Assembly (NCBI GenBank): GCA_049509675.1
Contig: JBEKZQ010000004.1
Location: 1 to 34,023 of the forward strand
Direction of reading: 5' to 3'
Origin: JBEKZQ01 sp049509675
Lineage (GTDB): Bacteria; Planctomycetota; Planctomycetia; Pirellulales; Thermoguttaceae
DNA length: 34,023 nucleotides
The notes under the pieces are model-generated. The model worked only from the letters and a program-made list of their open reading frames with translations, did no database searches and was not told the origin of the DNA. Shown here piece after piece: positions 1 to 8,188 of the stretch (positions are counted from its first letter, which is position 1; each line of letters starts with the position of its first letter). Made by a program: the position numbers and the translations under genes.

Positions 1-140
1 TGTTCGCCAGCACGGCGGACCCGGATTATCAGGCCCTGCTGAAGGCATTGAAATTGACCGAGGATGCACTGGCCGTACGTCCCCGGACCGACATGCCCGG
101 CTGGCAGATCGATCCGGCATCGAACTGTTCATGCAAGTGA
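1..140 (+). CDS. C-terminal end of an unidentified protein (partial)
   Basis: The frame that starts at base 3 is open from the window edge to a TGA at 138-140 and encodes about 45 residues. It reads as protein: it includes a DPDYQALLKAL stretch, an acidic/alanine-rich helix-like part and an RTDMPGW motif. The tail ends in Cys-Ser-Cys-Lys. The 'DPDYQ ... DMPGW' pattern resembles, from memory, the C-termini of large planctomycete secreted proteins. I cannot name the family from so little sequence. It lies on the same strand as the Gfo/Idh/MocA gene that starts 38 bases later, so the two may be co-transcribed. Confidence 0.55.
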   Translation, partial: FASTADPDYQALLKALKLTEDALAVRPRTDMPGWQIDPASNCSCK

Positions 141-178
141 ATCGCAACTCTTCCTTGAACTCGAAACGGAGCCGTTTT

Positions 179-1525
179 ATGAACGCCCATGACCGTAGCA
201 ATAAGACTTCCTCGCGGCGCAAGTTCTTTCAGCAGTCCGGCCGTCTCGCGGCAGGCGCGGCGCTGGCCGGCGCTCTTTCCACGCGGGCCTATGCCGGCGA
301 ACAGAATACGATCAAGATTGCCCTGGTGGGTTGCGGCGGACGCGGCACCGGGGCGGCGGCGCAGGCATTGAGCACCCAAGGCCCCACGAAGCTCTGGGCG
401 ATGGCCGACTTCTTCGATGCCCGCTTGCAGCCCAGCCTGCGGTTGCTGGCCGGCCAATTCGCCAAGCAGGTCGACGTGCCCAAGGAGCGGCAGTTCGTCG
501 GCCTGGACGCCTACAAGAAGGCCATCGACGTGCTGGGACCGGGCGGCGTCGTGTTGTTGACCACGCCGCCGGCTTTCCGGCCCATCCACCTTGAATACGC
601 CGTGGCCCAAGGTTGCCACGTATTCATGGAAAAATCGTTCGCCGTGGACGCCCCGGGGGTTCGCCGCGTTCTGAAGGCCGGCCAAGAGGCCGGGAAGAAG
701 AACCTCAAAATCGCCGGCGGTCTGATGAGCCGCCACTACAGGCCGCTGGAAGAGGCGGTCGCCCAACTGCACAACGGCCTCGTCGGCGAGATCATCGCGC
801 TCTGGAGCTACCGCGAGCATGGCGCGGTGGGCTTCAGCCCGAAGCCGGCCGGCATGTGCGAACTGGCCCATCAGATCCGCAACTACTCCAATTTCACCTG
901 GCTGAACGGCAGTTTCCTGCTGGACTGGCTCATCCATGACATCGACGTGTGCTGCTGGATCAAGGACGCCTGGCCCATCTCAGCCCAGGGCCAGGGTGGA
1001 CGCCAGGTTCGCACCGCGCCCGATCAGTTGTTCGACCACTACGCCGTGGAGTACAGCTTTGCCGATGGCACGCGGATGTTCCTCCAGGGCCGCCATATCG
1101 ACGGTTGCTGGGGCTTCTGCGGCAATGTGATTCAGGGCGCGAGAGGCTCTGCCGTGGGCAACGGATGGGGCCAGTCCCCCGCTGTCTACAAGGGGCACAA
1201 GCGGAGTCGCCAAGACCTGATCTGGGAGTATAAGGGACCGGAGTGCAATGATTATCAGGCGGAACATGACCTGCTCTTCGACGCGATCCGCACGAACAAG
1301 CCATACAATGAGGCCCAGCGATGCGCCAAGGCTGCCATGGCCGGCATTATCGGCCGTATGGCCGCCGAGTCGGGCCAGGAGATCACCTGGGACCAGGCGA
1401 TGGCGTCGCAGATCGAGCTTGCGCCGGGTCTGGACAAATACACGCTGGACTCGCCCGCCCCGGTGCTGCCCGATGCCCAGGGCCATTATCCGATCGCCAT
1501 GCCCGGTATCACCAAGGTGCTGTAA
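179..1525 (+). CDS. Tat-exported Gfo/Idh/MocA family oxidoreductase
   Basis: This predicted NAD(P)-dependent sugar or cyclitol oxidoreductase has 448 residues. The N-terminus carries a twin-arginine signal (SRRKFFQ at about residues 12-18, then an Ala/Gly-rich hydrophobic stretch ending near AYA), so the folded enzyme is probably exported with its cofactor. A Rossmann glycine motif (GCGGRG, about 51-56) follows. The family's EKP motif appears as EKS (in FMEKSFAVDAPG), and the Lys that helps catalysis is kept. The start at 179 is preferred over an in-frame ATG at 131 because GGAG lies 7 bases upstream at 168-171. The family is greatly expanded in planctomycetes. The substrate cannot be read from the sequence. 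The gene is followed at once by a palindromic element. Confidence 0.9.
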   Translation: MNAHDRSNKTSSRRKFFQQSGRLAAGAALAGALSTRAYAGEQNTIKIALVGCGGRGTGAAAQALSTQGPTKLWAMADFFDARLQPSLRLLAGQFAKQVDVPKERQFVGLDAYKKAIDVLGPGGVVLLTTPPAFRPIHLEYAVAQGCHVFMEKSFAVDAPGVRRVLKAGQEAGKKNLKIAGGLMSRHYRPLEEAVAQLHNGLVGEIIALWSYREHGAVGFSPKPAGMCELAHQIRNYSNFTWLNGSFLLDWLIHDIDVCCWIKDAWPISAQGQGGRQVRTAPDQLFDHYAVEYSFADGTRMFLQGRHIDGCWGFCGNVIQGARGSAVGNGWGQSPAVYKGHKRSRQDLIWEYKGPECNDYQAEHDLLFDAIRTNKPYNEAQRCAKAAMAGIIGRMAAESGQEITWDQAMASQIELAPGLDKYTLDSPAPVLPDAQGHYPIAMPGITKVL

Positions 1526-1533
1526 TTCCATTA

Positions 1534-1654
1534 GGACCGGCAGAACAATAACTGTCCCGTTCTCGGAAGTAGTCATCACGCTCCGCGTGATGCAGTTCCA
1601 TCTCGTGGAGCGAGATGAGTAGGATTGTTGCGACACTTATTGATTTGCCGGTCC
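1534..1654. repeat. Nested palindromic element, copy A
   Basis: A 121-bp element has imperfect terminal inverted repeats of about 22 bp: the left arm starts GGACCGGCA at 1534 and the right arm ends TGCCGGTCC at 1654. Inside are two perfect small hairpins, CATCACGCTCCGCGTGATG (1574-1592) and CATCTCG-TGGAG-CGAGATG (1599-1617). The outer arms closely match those of the element at 10858-10975, but the inner hairpins differ. The element abuts the point where the GH5-like fragment on the minus strand stops making sense. It carries no coding capacity. Confidence 0.8.
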
Positions 1655-1984
1655 TTGGCGGGGCTTTGCCGACCAATGCTGTACAACGATGTGCGGTCGA
1701 CGCCACCCTGCGTTCAGGCGCACGTGCTTGAGCCCCAGGCGAGCCATGAACGCCGCCTCCACCTCGGAAATATAGTCGGTGAAATGCTCGGCCGAGTTGC
1801 CCCGGGGAGGAAAACGGAACCACTGGCAGACATTGGCGCCGGTGGCCAGGCGATCGAGGCGGCTGCGGGGCACCGCGGTCAACGGTTCGGCGGCGGATAG
1901 GCAAGGGGTGATAGCCAGGCTGCCGGCGCCAAGGGCTGTTAAACGCAAAAAGGCGCGTCGGTCAACCGGGGGCAGGTTTGTCAT
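1637..1984 (-). pseudogene. Truncated Tat-exported GH5-type glycoside hydrolase (N-terminus only)
   Basis: About 115 residues from the ATG at 1984. A twin-arginine signal (DRRAFLRL) is followed by the start of a cellulase-like TIM barrel: the GANVCQWFRFP motif, a YISEVEAAF helix and GLKHVRL, which is the first barrel strand region of GH5 enzymes. After KHVRL the family resemblance ends; the frame runs about 25 more codons and stops inside the palindromic element at 1637. GH5 enzymes are usually 330-450 residues and both catalytic Glu residues lie later, so this fragment cannot be active. An intact relative lies at 10997-12058. I infer a 3' deletion with its breakpoint close to the element. 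Confidence 0.75.
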
Positions 1985-2039
1985 AATCAAGTCAGTCATT
2001 TGTGGACGGAAAGGGGAAAGTCCCGGCACCCGGCTTTAC

Positions 2040-2183
2040 CGGGCGTAGAAACGGGAGTAGAATCGGAAGACATAGGGCACCTCCTTCTAAACGGGGTTAG
2101 GTGTTCTAGGCTCCCGCCGGCTAACATCCGGCGGGTGGCCCTTTTGTACCGCCTATGGTATATCGGGCGTAGAAATGGGCGTA
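2040..2183. repeat. Pair of 20-bp direct repeats upstream of tRNA-Arg
   Basis: CGGGCGTAGAAACGGGAGTA at 2040-2059 recurs with two mismatches at 2164-2183. The copies are 124 bp apart in the gene-free stretch before the tRNA. No coding region is convincing between 1985 and 2240. Paired direct repeats beside a tRNA could be old integrase arm-type sites, but no integrase gene is visible. Confidence 0.5.
2113..2145 (+). terminator. Hairpin with short T run (possible terminator)
   Basis: A perfect 8-bp stem, CCCGCCGG (2113-2120) and CCGGCGGG (2128-2135), has a 7-base loop and is followed by TGGCCCTTTT. The T tract is short and no clear gene ends upstream on this strand, so it may simply be another palindromic relic. 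Confidence 0.35.
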
Positions 2184-2240
2184 AAGCCCTAGATGGCCTG
2201 GAGATAATGATAGACGTAATGCGTTATAGAATAACGACTT

Positions 2241-2314
<74 letters not shown>

Positions 2315-2647
2315 CTCGACGTAAGTCCCGCCGAATCCTGGAGTTAAGATACCTGCCGGCGGTCGGCAGTGCGGCCTGGAAGTCCTTTTGATAGTAGTAC
2401 CGGTACTACTTTGGGACCCAAGGAGCCGCCTCAAGGGAATAAAGAGGGAATAAAAGGGAATAAAGGGGTCAGAACGATTTATGTTAAGGACGGATAAACG
2501 GGTCGGGAGTCTTTTTTGTGATCGAGAGTGTTCAAGGGGACGAACCGGTGGCCGGCGCGAGACGAATACCGGGGATCGGGAGTCTTATAGCGCGATCTTG
2601 CCATTTCACGAATCAAAGACCCCGACCCCTGCGGGAGAGGGAGAGTA
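2315..2647. other. Gene-free stretch with palindrome and short tandem repeats
   Basis: I see no convincing gene. The stretch contains a perfect 18-bp palindrome, AGTAGTACCGGTACTACT (2393-2410). It also has three tandem copies of a GGGAATAAA unit (about 2435-2465) that run directly into GGGGTCAGAACGATTTATG. That last motif is a relative of the arms of the palindromic repeats at 28609 and 29267. Two related CGGG-TCGGGAGTCTT-like stretches lie near 2500 and 2577. Confidence 0.5.
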
Positions 2648-4216
2648 TTACTGTTGACTGACTGCCCAAAGCCAGCCGGCGTTGGTGGCGACGTACAACG
2701 TGCCGTTGGCCACGACGGGCGAGGCATACAGTTTGCCCCCGAGGCTGATGTGGGCGAGGATCTTCAACTCCTTGCCGGCAGAGAGCACCACGAGGCCCTT
2801 GGAGGTGGGCATGTAGACTTTGCCGTCGGCCACCAGCGTCGATCCCCACGTTTCGCACTTGGCGTCATGGATCCAGTGGCGCCGGCCTGTCTCGGCGTCC
2901 AGGCAGTGCAGCCGGCCTCCGACGTCGGAAACGTAGAGCAGCCCATCGGCTACCGAAACGGTCGAAAGCGTCCGATCCAGGCCTTGGTAGGTCCACCGCT
3001 TGCCGGTGGCCGTGATGTCGCCGCTGCCGCGTGGATCGATGCAATGCAACGCGCCACGGCCGCGCCCATGGGCCGGATCGCGGCCGATCGCCACATACAA
3101 GCGGTGGTTCACCAGGACCGGGGTGGCGATGATTTCGCTTCGGCCCACGTACGCACCGTCGTCCTTGTTCAACGTCCCATGCACCCGCTTGTCGCCCAGG
3201 CAATAATAGGTAATCGGGTCCCAATCGCCCGTGGCTTTGTACTCCGGCGGGATGCAGTCGCACGACCAGACGGTCTTTAGCCGCAGGGGTTTCTCGGGGA
3301 CCGACGCCAGGGCTTCGAAGGCATAGCAGCGCCCGTCGCCGCCGCCGTAGAACAGCAACTTCCGGCCATCCACCATGCCCAACGAGGGCGAGGACCACTG
3401 CCCATGCAGGATGTGCGGCATGATGGGCGCGTCGTCGGTAGCCACGAGTCGGCCGTCGCGCTTGTCCAGCACGATCAGGTTCGGCGCATCGGGGGCCGGT
3501 ATCTTGCGGTTCTTTTCCTTGGCCGGATCCTGGAAGCTGTTGCGATCCACGCCGTTGCAGGTGGTCACGTAGAGCAGGTCGCCGACGAGCAGCGGAGAAC
3601 CGTTCGCCGTATCGCAGGGAAACACGCCCAACTGCTTCCACATGTCGAAGGTCCACGCGACTCGGGCGTCGCCGCTCTTCACTGGCGAGCCGGCCGTCTC
3701 CAGGCAAAGCACGTCGAAGCGGTTGGAAACGAAATAGAGGCGATCGCCTTCGACCGCCGCCGATGAGCAAACCCCAATCTGCTGCGGGATCTCGCTGATG
3801 CCGATGGAAAAGCCATTGATACGGCGAGCCACCTCGCGCGGCGCGGCCTTCCATTGCCAAAGACGCTTGCCGGTGGCCGCATCGAAACAGACGAAAATCC
3901 CATCCTTGTCGTCCAGGCCGCCGACGTACACCTTTCCTCCGACCACCGAAGGGCTGGAATAGAAGCCATTGCCCACTTTCACTCCCCATTTCACGTTGCT
4001 TGCCGTGGACAGGTCGATCGTTCCGTCGCGCTGCTTCCGGCCCGGCGCGAACGACGCGGGAAGGCCCTTTTCCTCCGATACCATGTTCTTTCCATCCGAC
4101 CCGCACCATTGCGGCCAATCCTTGGCCGACACGCTCAGCGCGGCCGTCATGCTCAGTGAAAAGATCAGGGCCACGAGACCGCCGAGGTGGATTCGGGTAA
4201 CTTGATGCCGGCACAT
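2648..4216 (-). CDS. Secreted PQQ-like beta-propeller repeat protein
   Basis: A 522-residue protein with a Sec-type signal peptide (hydrophobic stretch VALIFSLSMTAALSVSA, then KDWPQW). The rest is a series of propeller blades with the usual signatures: SPSVVGGKVYVGG, CFDAATGKRLWQW, GSPLLVGDLLYV, CLDAETGRRHWI and SPVVANGTLYVATN. The fold is that of BamB and quinoprotein dehydrogenase propellers, but no dehydrogenase active site was recognised, so binding of PQQ is unproven. The start at 4216 has GGGGAGA about 9 bases upstream. It is clearly paralogous to 18608-20191, sharing HGQWSSPS, GRDP-HGRGRGAL and YQGLDRTLST. It probably acts in the periplasm or at the cell surface; its partner is unknown. 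Confidence 0.88.
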   Translation of the reverse strand: MCRHQVTRIHLGGLVALIFSLSMTAALSVSAKDWPQWCGSDGKNMVSEEKGLPASFAPGRKQRDGTIDLSTASNVKWGVKVGNGFYSSPSVVGGKVYVGGLDDKDGIFVCFDAATGKRLWQWKAAPREVARRINGFSIGISEIPQQIGVCSSAAVEGDRLYFVSNRFDVLCLETAGSPVKSGDARVAWTFDMWKQLGVFPCDTANGSPLLVGDLLYVTTCNGVDRNSFQDPAKEKNRKIPAPDAPNLIVLDKRDGRLVATDDAPIMPHILHGQWSSPSLGMVDGRKLLFYGGGDGRCYAFEALASVPEKPLRLKTVWSCDCIPPEYKATGDWDPITYYCLGDKRVHGTLNKDDGAYVGRSEIIATPVLVNHRLYVAIGRDPAHGRGRGALHCIDPRGSGDITATGKRWTYQGLDRTLSTVSVADGLLYVSDVGGRLHCLDAETGRRHWIHDAKCETWGSTLVADGKVYMPTSKGLVVLSAGKELKILAHISLGGKLYASPVVANGTLYVATNAGWLWAVSQQ

Positions 4217-4268
4217 GATATGTGTCTCCCCGTCAGGAGCCGTTAAACAACAACTTGGCCTGGTGCCC

Positions 4269-4326
4269 GTAGGACGGATTGCCAATCCGTCCCGCAAAAC
4301 CCGGACGGATTGGCAATCCGTCCTAC
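4269..4326. repeat. Palindromic repeat, GTAGGACGGATTGCCAATCC type
   Basis: GTAGGACGGATTGCCAATCC and its near-perfect reverse complement flank a short spacer, giving an inverted repeat with about 24-bp arms over 58 bp. Each arm contains its own GGATTGCCAATCC mini-palindrome, so the structure is a palindrome of palindromes. It directly adjoins the next element. Confidence 0.8.
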
Positions 4327-4442
4327 TGGTCTGTCCAACTTGAGTTTACGGGTGCCACGGTTGGCTTGTCCAACCGTGTTTCCAGCACTGCTGGGCAAGC
4401 CAGCAGCGGCACCCAACCGGTAATGTCGAAATGGACAGACCA
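4327..4442. repeat. Nested palindromic element bounded by TGGTCTGTCCA
   Basis: The outer arms are a perfect 11-bp inverted repeat, TGGTCTGTCCA (4327-4337) and TGGACAGACCA (4432-4442). Inside, GGGTGCC (4350-4356) pairs with GGCACCC (about 4408-4414). Within that lie two further hairpins, CACGGTTGG/CCAACCGTG and CAGCACTGCTGG/CCAGCAG. This gives three levels of nesting. It fills the gap between two minus-strand genes and has no coding capacity. Confidence 0.75.
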
Positions 4443-4464
4443 CTACGGCTCTTTCGTGTCATGT

Positions 4465-7400
4465 TCAAGGGCTTTCCAGTGCCAACAACCGCCCGTCGGC
4501 CTGGCCGACGAGAATTCGGCTGCCGCGAACGCCGATCGCGGAGATGTCTTGAACGAAGCCACTGCTGGCAAGGACCATCCCTTGTGCGTCGTGAATCTCC
4601 AGCGTGCCGCCCCAGTAAATGATGAGCGTCTTATCAGCCAGCTTCGCGACGAACTTCACCAACCGCCCCGGGCCGATCTGCTTCTGAGCTTTGGCGACGA
4701 GGGCCGCATCCTGGGCCGGTTTCATCTTCTTGACCGCCTCGGCGTAGGCCGGGCCTTCCACGATGCGCGCCGCGCCCGGCCGGCCGTCGGCCGCAATCGG
4801 CGTCAGCGAGCCGTCGTGCGACAGCACTTGAAACCCATCGTCCTGGGCGGCAATCGCGGTGATCCGGTCCGGCAGAGCGATCTGCCAAACGATCGATGCC
4901 TGAGGCAGTTTCACCGCCTTCGAGGCGGCCACGATCTCGCTCCGCGCGGGCATCGCCAGCGGCGTGAGCGGATCCAGTCCGGCGACCGCCTCGTAGGTTG
5001 CGCCGACCGCCTCGGCCATGCCTTCGGCGTCGTAGGCTATCAGCGCGAGCGATTCCTGCCCCGGGCCGATCCCGTCGCGCTGCCAGGCCACGTAGCCGCG
5101 GCCCGGGCCGGGAAAGTCCTTGTCGGCGGCGTAGGGCAGGAACCGCTCTTGGGCCAGGAAGCGGATGAGCGGGTTATCCTCCGGCGTGCCCAGCAGGATC
5201 ACCGCGCCGCGCACGGCGAAGCCGGAATACTGGGGTTGGTTGCCGTCGCCCGCCTTGATCTGCCCGCGGCCGGCGTAATTCAGTCCGCACCAGGTGGCGG
5301 CCTCGTCCGCGCTCAAGGAGCGCGACATTGCCGCCTCGGCCAACGGCAGCACCTTGCACTCCACGTCCCACGGCTTGAGGATTTTTGCAAGCCGCTCGGC
5401 CGCCGCCTGATAGTCGCCTTTGCCGGGCACGATGGTGACGGTGCCATGCGTGCGGGCGAAGCGAAAGACGTTCTTCCGATCCGGGCCGAAGAAGACGGCC
5501 CGCCGCGTCGCGCCGGCCAGCCAGCCACAGCTTGATACGGCGGTGTAGTCCAGCGCGGCGGTCCCCTCCGTGTTGGCCAGCAGTTCGCGCACCGAGACCT
5601 GCCACTTGCCCGGCGAATCGTTCAGGGCCAAGGGGAGCGAGAGGCTCAGCGTGCCGCGATCGGTGGCGCGGTAGAGGCGATAGCGGACCGTGCCCAACGG
5701 ATCGATCAGGCGGATCTCCAGCGGGATGGAGCCGCACAGCAGTCCGCCCTGGGCATCGACGACGGCCGCCGCCAGGTCCGCGCGGAGCGGGTCCTGTTCC
5801 ACGGTATAGTCGCGGCGGAGCACGGGCGTGGCCACGCGCACGGCGGCAATGGGTCGCGCGGTTCGGGCGAAAACGCGCATCTGCCCGGGCCCGAAGCGGA
5901 GCCGGGCGGCCAGTTGGTCGCCCTGCTGCGCGAAGCCGGCCGCCGGGCCGCCCAGCACGGCGTCGTAGATGGGACGTTGGTCGGGGACCATGGCGATGGT
6001 GGCGGCAGTCGCCTTCATGGCCAACGGCGTGCCGCCCTGCGGATCGTGCGTGGCATTGACGGCGAAAAGGTACTCCACGTCGCCGCAGGCCTGGCGCGTC
6101 GCGCAGATGCCCGGCTGGTCGCAGGCGAAGATCGGCGCGATGCCCGCCTTCGCCAGGTGCGGCTTGAGGGCTGCGGCCAGTTTTGCCGCCGCCTGCAGGC
6201 TTTCGCGCATCTTGTCGCGGACATCGGGCGGAGGCGGCGTATAGCCCAGGTCCACGCCGCCCTTGATCTTCTGTTGGCAGTCGCTGGTCTGGAGCACCAG
6301 TCCGCCGCCGGCCGCGAACGCCTCCAAGCCCGCCACGACCTCGGGAGCCAGGTGATCGATCGAAGTGAGGACGATGGCCTTGTGCTGTGCGGCGAGCGTG
6401 CCGTCGACGATGTCTTCATCGAGCACGGTAAGGAACTGTTGTTGGAGCAGCTTGCCCGCCAGGTACGTAAGATAGATGCTCGACCCGTGGCGAGTGGCGT
6501 GCGAGTAACATACCTTCATGTCCCGCGTCTGCTTGTCCAGCAGGTTCGAGAGCGAGAAGTGCAGGGCCACGGGCGGGCGGGTCACGGGCAGGGTGGTAAA
6601 GATCGTCCCCAGCCGGGCCATCAGCTTGTTCGACTCGACCACGCCCTGGGCGGCGGGCCTGGCGTTCGGCTCGTAGGGGTCGATCTCCGGCGGCGCGATT
6701 ATGCCCTGAATGTTCGTCTGAAACGAAAGGCACTGCTCCAGGCGAAACTCGTCGGTCGTGGTGCTGCCGTACCAGGTGGGGAGGTACCAGCACGGTCGGG
6801 CGAAATCGCGGGCGCGTGCGAATTCCAGGGTCAGCGACGGATTGAAATAGCCCGGCCCCCAGTCGTGATAGCCGCCGTGCCCGCTCACGATCGGCAAGCT
6901 GCGGGCGACGGTGAAATAGTGGCCGTCGCTGAAGGCGGGGAAACCGTATTGCGTTTGCGTGAGGGAGAGCAGATCGGGCCGAACCTGGCTGACGCCGAAC
7001 CGGCTATCTTGCCAGGCGGCGTCCATGAATGCGAGTTTCCAATGGGCCCACTGGTTCCAACGCGCCACGTCCTCCGCCGCGGCGGCGTTGACGCGGCGGT
7101 ACGGGATGGCCGGCCCGCCGAAGGCCGCCTCGTAGCTGCGGTGCTGCCAGGGGACGGCGTGGGCGGTCATTTCGCCCGTCTGGGGGTCTTTCGCCCAAGT
7201 CAGGCCCGGTTCGTCGTAAAAGTGGATGCCCGGCACGTTGGGCCGCGTGCGATTGAGCATTGCGCTGCGGACCGCGCGGCGCGTTCCGCCCCGGATCACG
7301 TAGGGATCGGACCAGTCGCACTCCTGTCGCAGGTCCATCTGGTGACCGCCGCCCATCGCGCAGCAGGGGATGAAGTCCACGCCTGCGCGGATGAAGTTCG

Positions 7401-7911
7401 CGTCTTCGTCGAAGCCGTGGTCGCCGTAGAAGACGTTGAAACCCAAATTGCCCTCGCCTTCGACGAGTTGCTGTTCCTTCTGGGCTCGGCCCCAGTTGAT
7501 CAGCTTGTAGCTTGACTGGCGCAGGTGCGAGAAGAGCTCGATCGGGGTCGTGGCCGCGGCGCCGTCCACGGCGACACGGATCGCGTAGCGGCCCGGCCGC
7601 AGCAGCCGGCCGTTGAGGTGCAGGTGTTCGGTGCGACGTGCTGCGCCGTCTCTGCCGGGCACGGCGGCCACGGGGAAGGTACACTGCGCGCGACTGCCGT
7701 CGTCGCCTGCGACGCCTAGCACCAAGTCGCCGGCCAAGAGGGGGCCGCTGCTTGCGCGGACGACGGCCAGGTCGATCTGCTCGTTGGTTTGATAGGCCGC
7801 ACGGGCCAGCGGCAACTTGATGGCGACCTCGGCGGAAGCCAAAGGCACGCCCCTCCCCAAGACCGAGACGACCAACACAGTCAACAGCACACGAACACCG
7901 AGCCAGCGCAT
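4465..7911 (-). CDS. Very large secreted protein with glycoside-hydrolase-like (GH42/GH-A style) core
   Basis: A 1148-residue exported protein with a signal peptide at residues 1-27. The start at 7911 has AAGGAG 8 bases upstream; the frame stays open further upstream but without a ribosome site. Residues about 28-130 look like a beta-sandwich domain. A barrel-like region follows with INWGRAQ, FNVFYGDHGFDEDANFIRAG and GIHFYDEPG (about 228-236), where the Glu is a candidate catalytic residue. A later part (KAIVLTSIDHLAPEVVAGL, then an AAGGGLVL turn) resembles the glutamine-amidotransferase-like trimerisation domain of beta-galactosidases. The C-terminus carries propeller-like strands (SHDGSLTPIAADG, GQADGRLLALESP). 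I infer polysaccharide processing; no family can be named firmly and the substrate is unknown. It ends 249 bases upstream of the PQQ-like gene on the same strand, separated by palindromic repeats. Confidence 0.75.
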   Translation of the reverse strand: MRWLGVRVLLTVLVVSVLGRGVPLASAEVAIKLPLARAAYQTNEQIDLAVVRASSGPLLAGDLVLGVAGDDGSRAQCTFPVAAVPGRDGAARRTEHLHLNGRLLRPGRYAIRVAVDGAAATTPIELFSHLRQSSYKLINWGRAQKEQQLVEGEGNLGFNVFYGDHGFDEDANFIRAGVDFIPCCAMGGGHQMDLRQECDWSDPYVIRGGTRRAVRSAMLNRTRPNVPGIHFYDEPGLTWAKDPQTGEMTAHAVPWQHRSYEAAFGGPAIPYRRVNAAAAEDVARWNQWAHWKLAFMDAAWQDSRFGVSQVRPDLLSLTQTQYGFPAFSDGHYFTVARSLPIVSGHGGYHDWGPGYFNPSLTLEFARARDFARPCWYLPTWYGSTTTDEFRLEQCLSFQTNIQGIIAPPEIDPYEPNARPAAQGVVESNKLMARLGTIFTTLPVTRPPVALHFSLSNLLDKQTRDMKVCYSHATRHGSSIYLTYLAGKLLQQQFLTVLDEDIVDGTLAAQHKAIVLTSIDHLAPEVVAGLEAFAAGGGLVLQTSDCQQKIKGGVDLGYTPPPPDVRDKMRESLQAAAKLAAALKPHLAKAGIAPIFACDQPGICATRQACGDVEYLFAVNATHDPQGGTPLAMKATAATIAMVPDQRPIYDAVLGGPAAGFAQQGDQLAARLRFGPGQMRVFARTARPIAAVRVATPVLRRDYTVEQDPLRADLAAAVVDAQGGLLCGSIPLEIRLIDPLGTVRYRLYRATDRGTLSLSLPLALNDSPGKWQVSVRELLANTEGTAALDYTAVSSCGWLAGATRRAVFFGPDRKNVFRFARTHGTVTIVPGKGDYQAAAERLAKILKPWDVECKVLPLAEAAMSRSLSADEAATWCGLNYAGRGQIKAGDGNQPQYSGFAVRGAVILLGTPEDNPLIRFLAQERFLPYAADKDFPGPGRGYVAWQRDGIGPGQESLALIAYDAEGMAEAVGATYEAVAGLDPLTPLAMPARSEIVAASKAVKLPQASIVWQIALPDRITAIAAQDDGFQVLSHDGSLTPIAADGRPGAARIVEGPAYAEAVKKMKPAQDAALVAKAQKQIGPGRLVKFVAKLADKTLIIYWGGTLEIHDAQGMVLASSGFVQDISAIGVRGSRILVGQADGRLLALESP

Positions 7912-7953
7912 GGCGGTTCTCCTTGGACCTGGGTGACTTTCAGTAGGACCTAG

Positions 7954-8121
7954 TATGGCCAACGCGAGGGCCAAAATCAAGTCATCGACAATCAGCCGCT
8001 CTTGGGCTGCACCGGCGGAGCCCTTTGGTCCGATCAACTCCGGCCCGGCCCGATTTATCTGCAGGGCGATCACACCGGCATCAGCTATCGGAACATCGTG
8101 CTGCGGCCGGTAATTCAATAG
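7954..8121 (+). pseudogene. C-terminal remnant of a DUF1080 (3-keto-disaccharide hydrolase-like) protein
   Basis: The frame through 7981 encodes about 55 residues. It includes DNQPLLGCTGGALW, then GPIYLQGDH and YRNIVLRPV just before a TAG at 8119-8121. The 'GPI-LQGDH ... (F/Y)RNI-(I/L)-P' ending is the typical C-terminal strand pair of DUF1080 concanavalin-like domains, known from memory of the family. No start codon or N-terminal part exists: a stop lies at 7951 and the promoter region of the large minus-strand gene follows. The piece is therefore the tail of a deleted gene. It ends 15-20 bases before a palindromic repeat. Confidence 0.65.
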
Positions 8122-8135
8122 GGCGCGGGACCATA

Positions 8136-8185
8136 GTAGCAGGCACACGCCGTGTGCCGTCCGCCACGGGACACGGAGAGGCTGT
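8136..8185. repeat. Palindromic repeat, GGCACACGCCGTGTGCC type
   Basis: The perfect hairpin GGCACACGCCGTGTGCC (8142-8158) is followed by GTCC and a degenerate second arm. The same GTAG-n-GGCACACGCCGTGTGCC-GTCC core occurs at 10890-10941 inside a complete nested element. Remnants of two different genes abut this copy, one on each side and strand. Confidence 0.7.
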
Positions 8186-8188
8186 GAA

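Noticed and set aside
5914..7515. Long open frame of 533 codons on the plus strand opposite the large GH-like gene
   Set aside because: The composition is Arg/Gly/Val-rich with no motifs, typical of antisense frames in GC-rich coding DNA. The minus-strand gene has a signal peptide, ribosome site and protein-like motifs.
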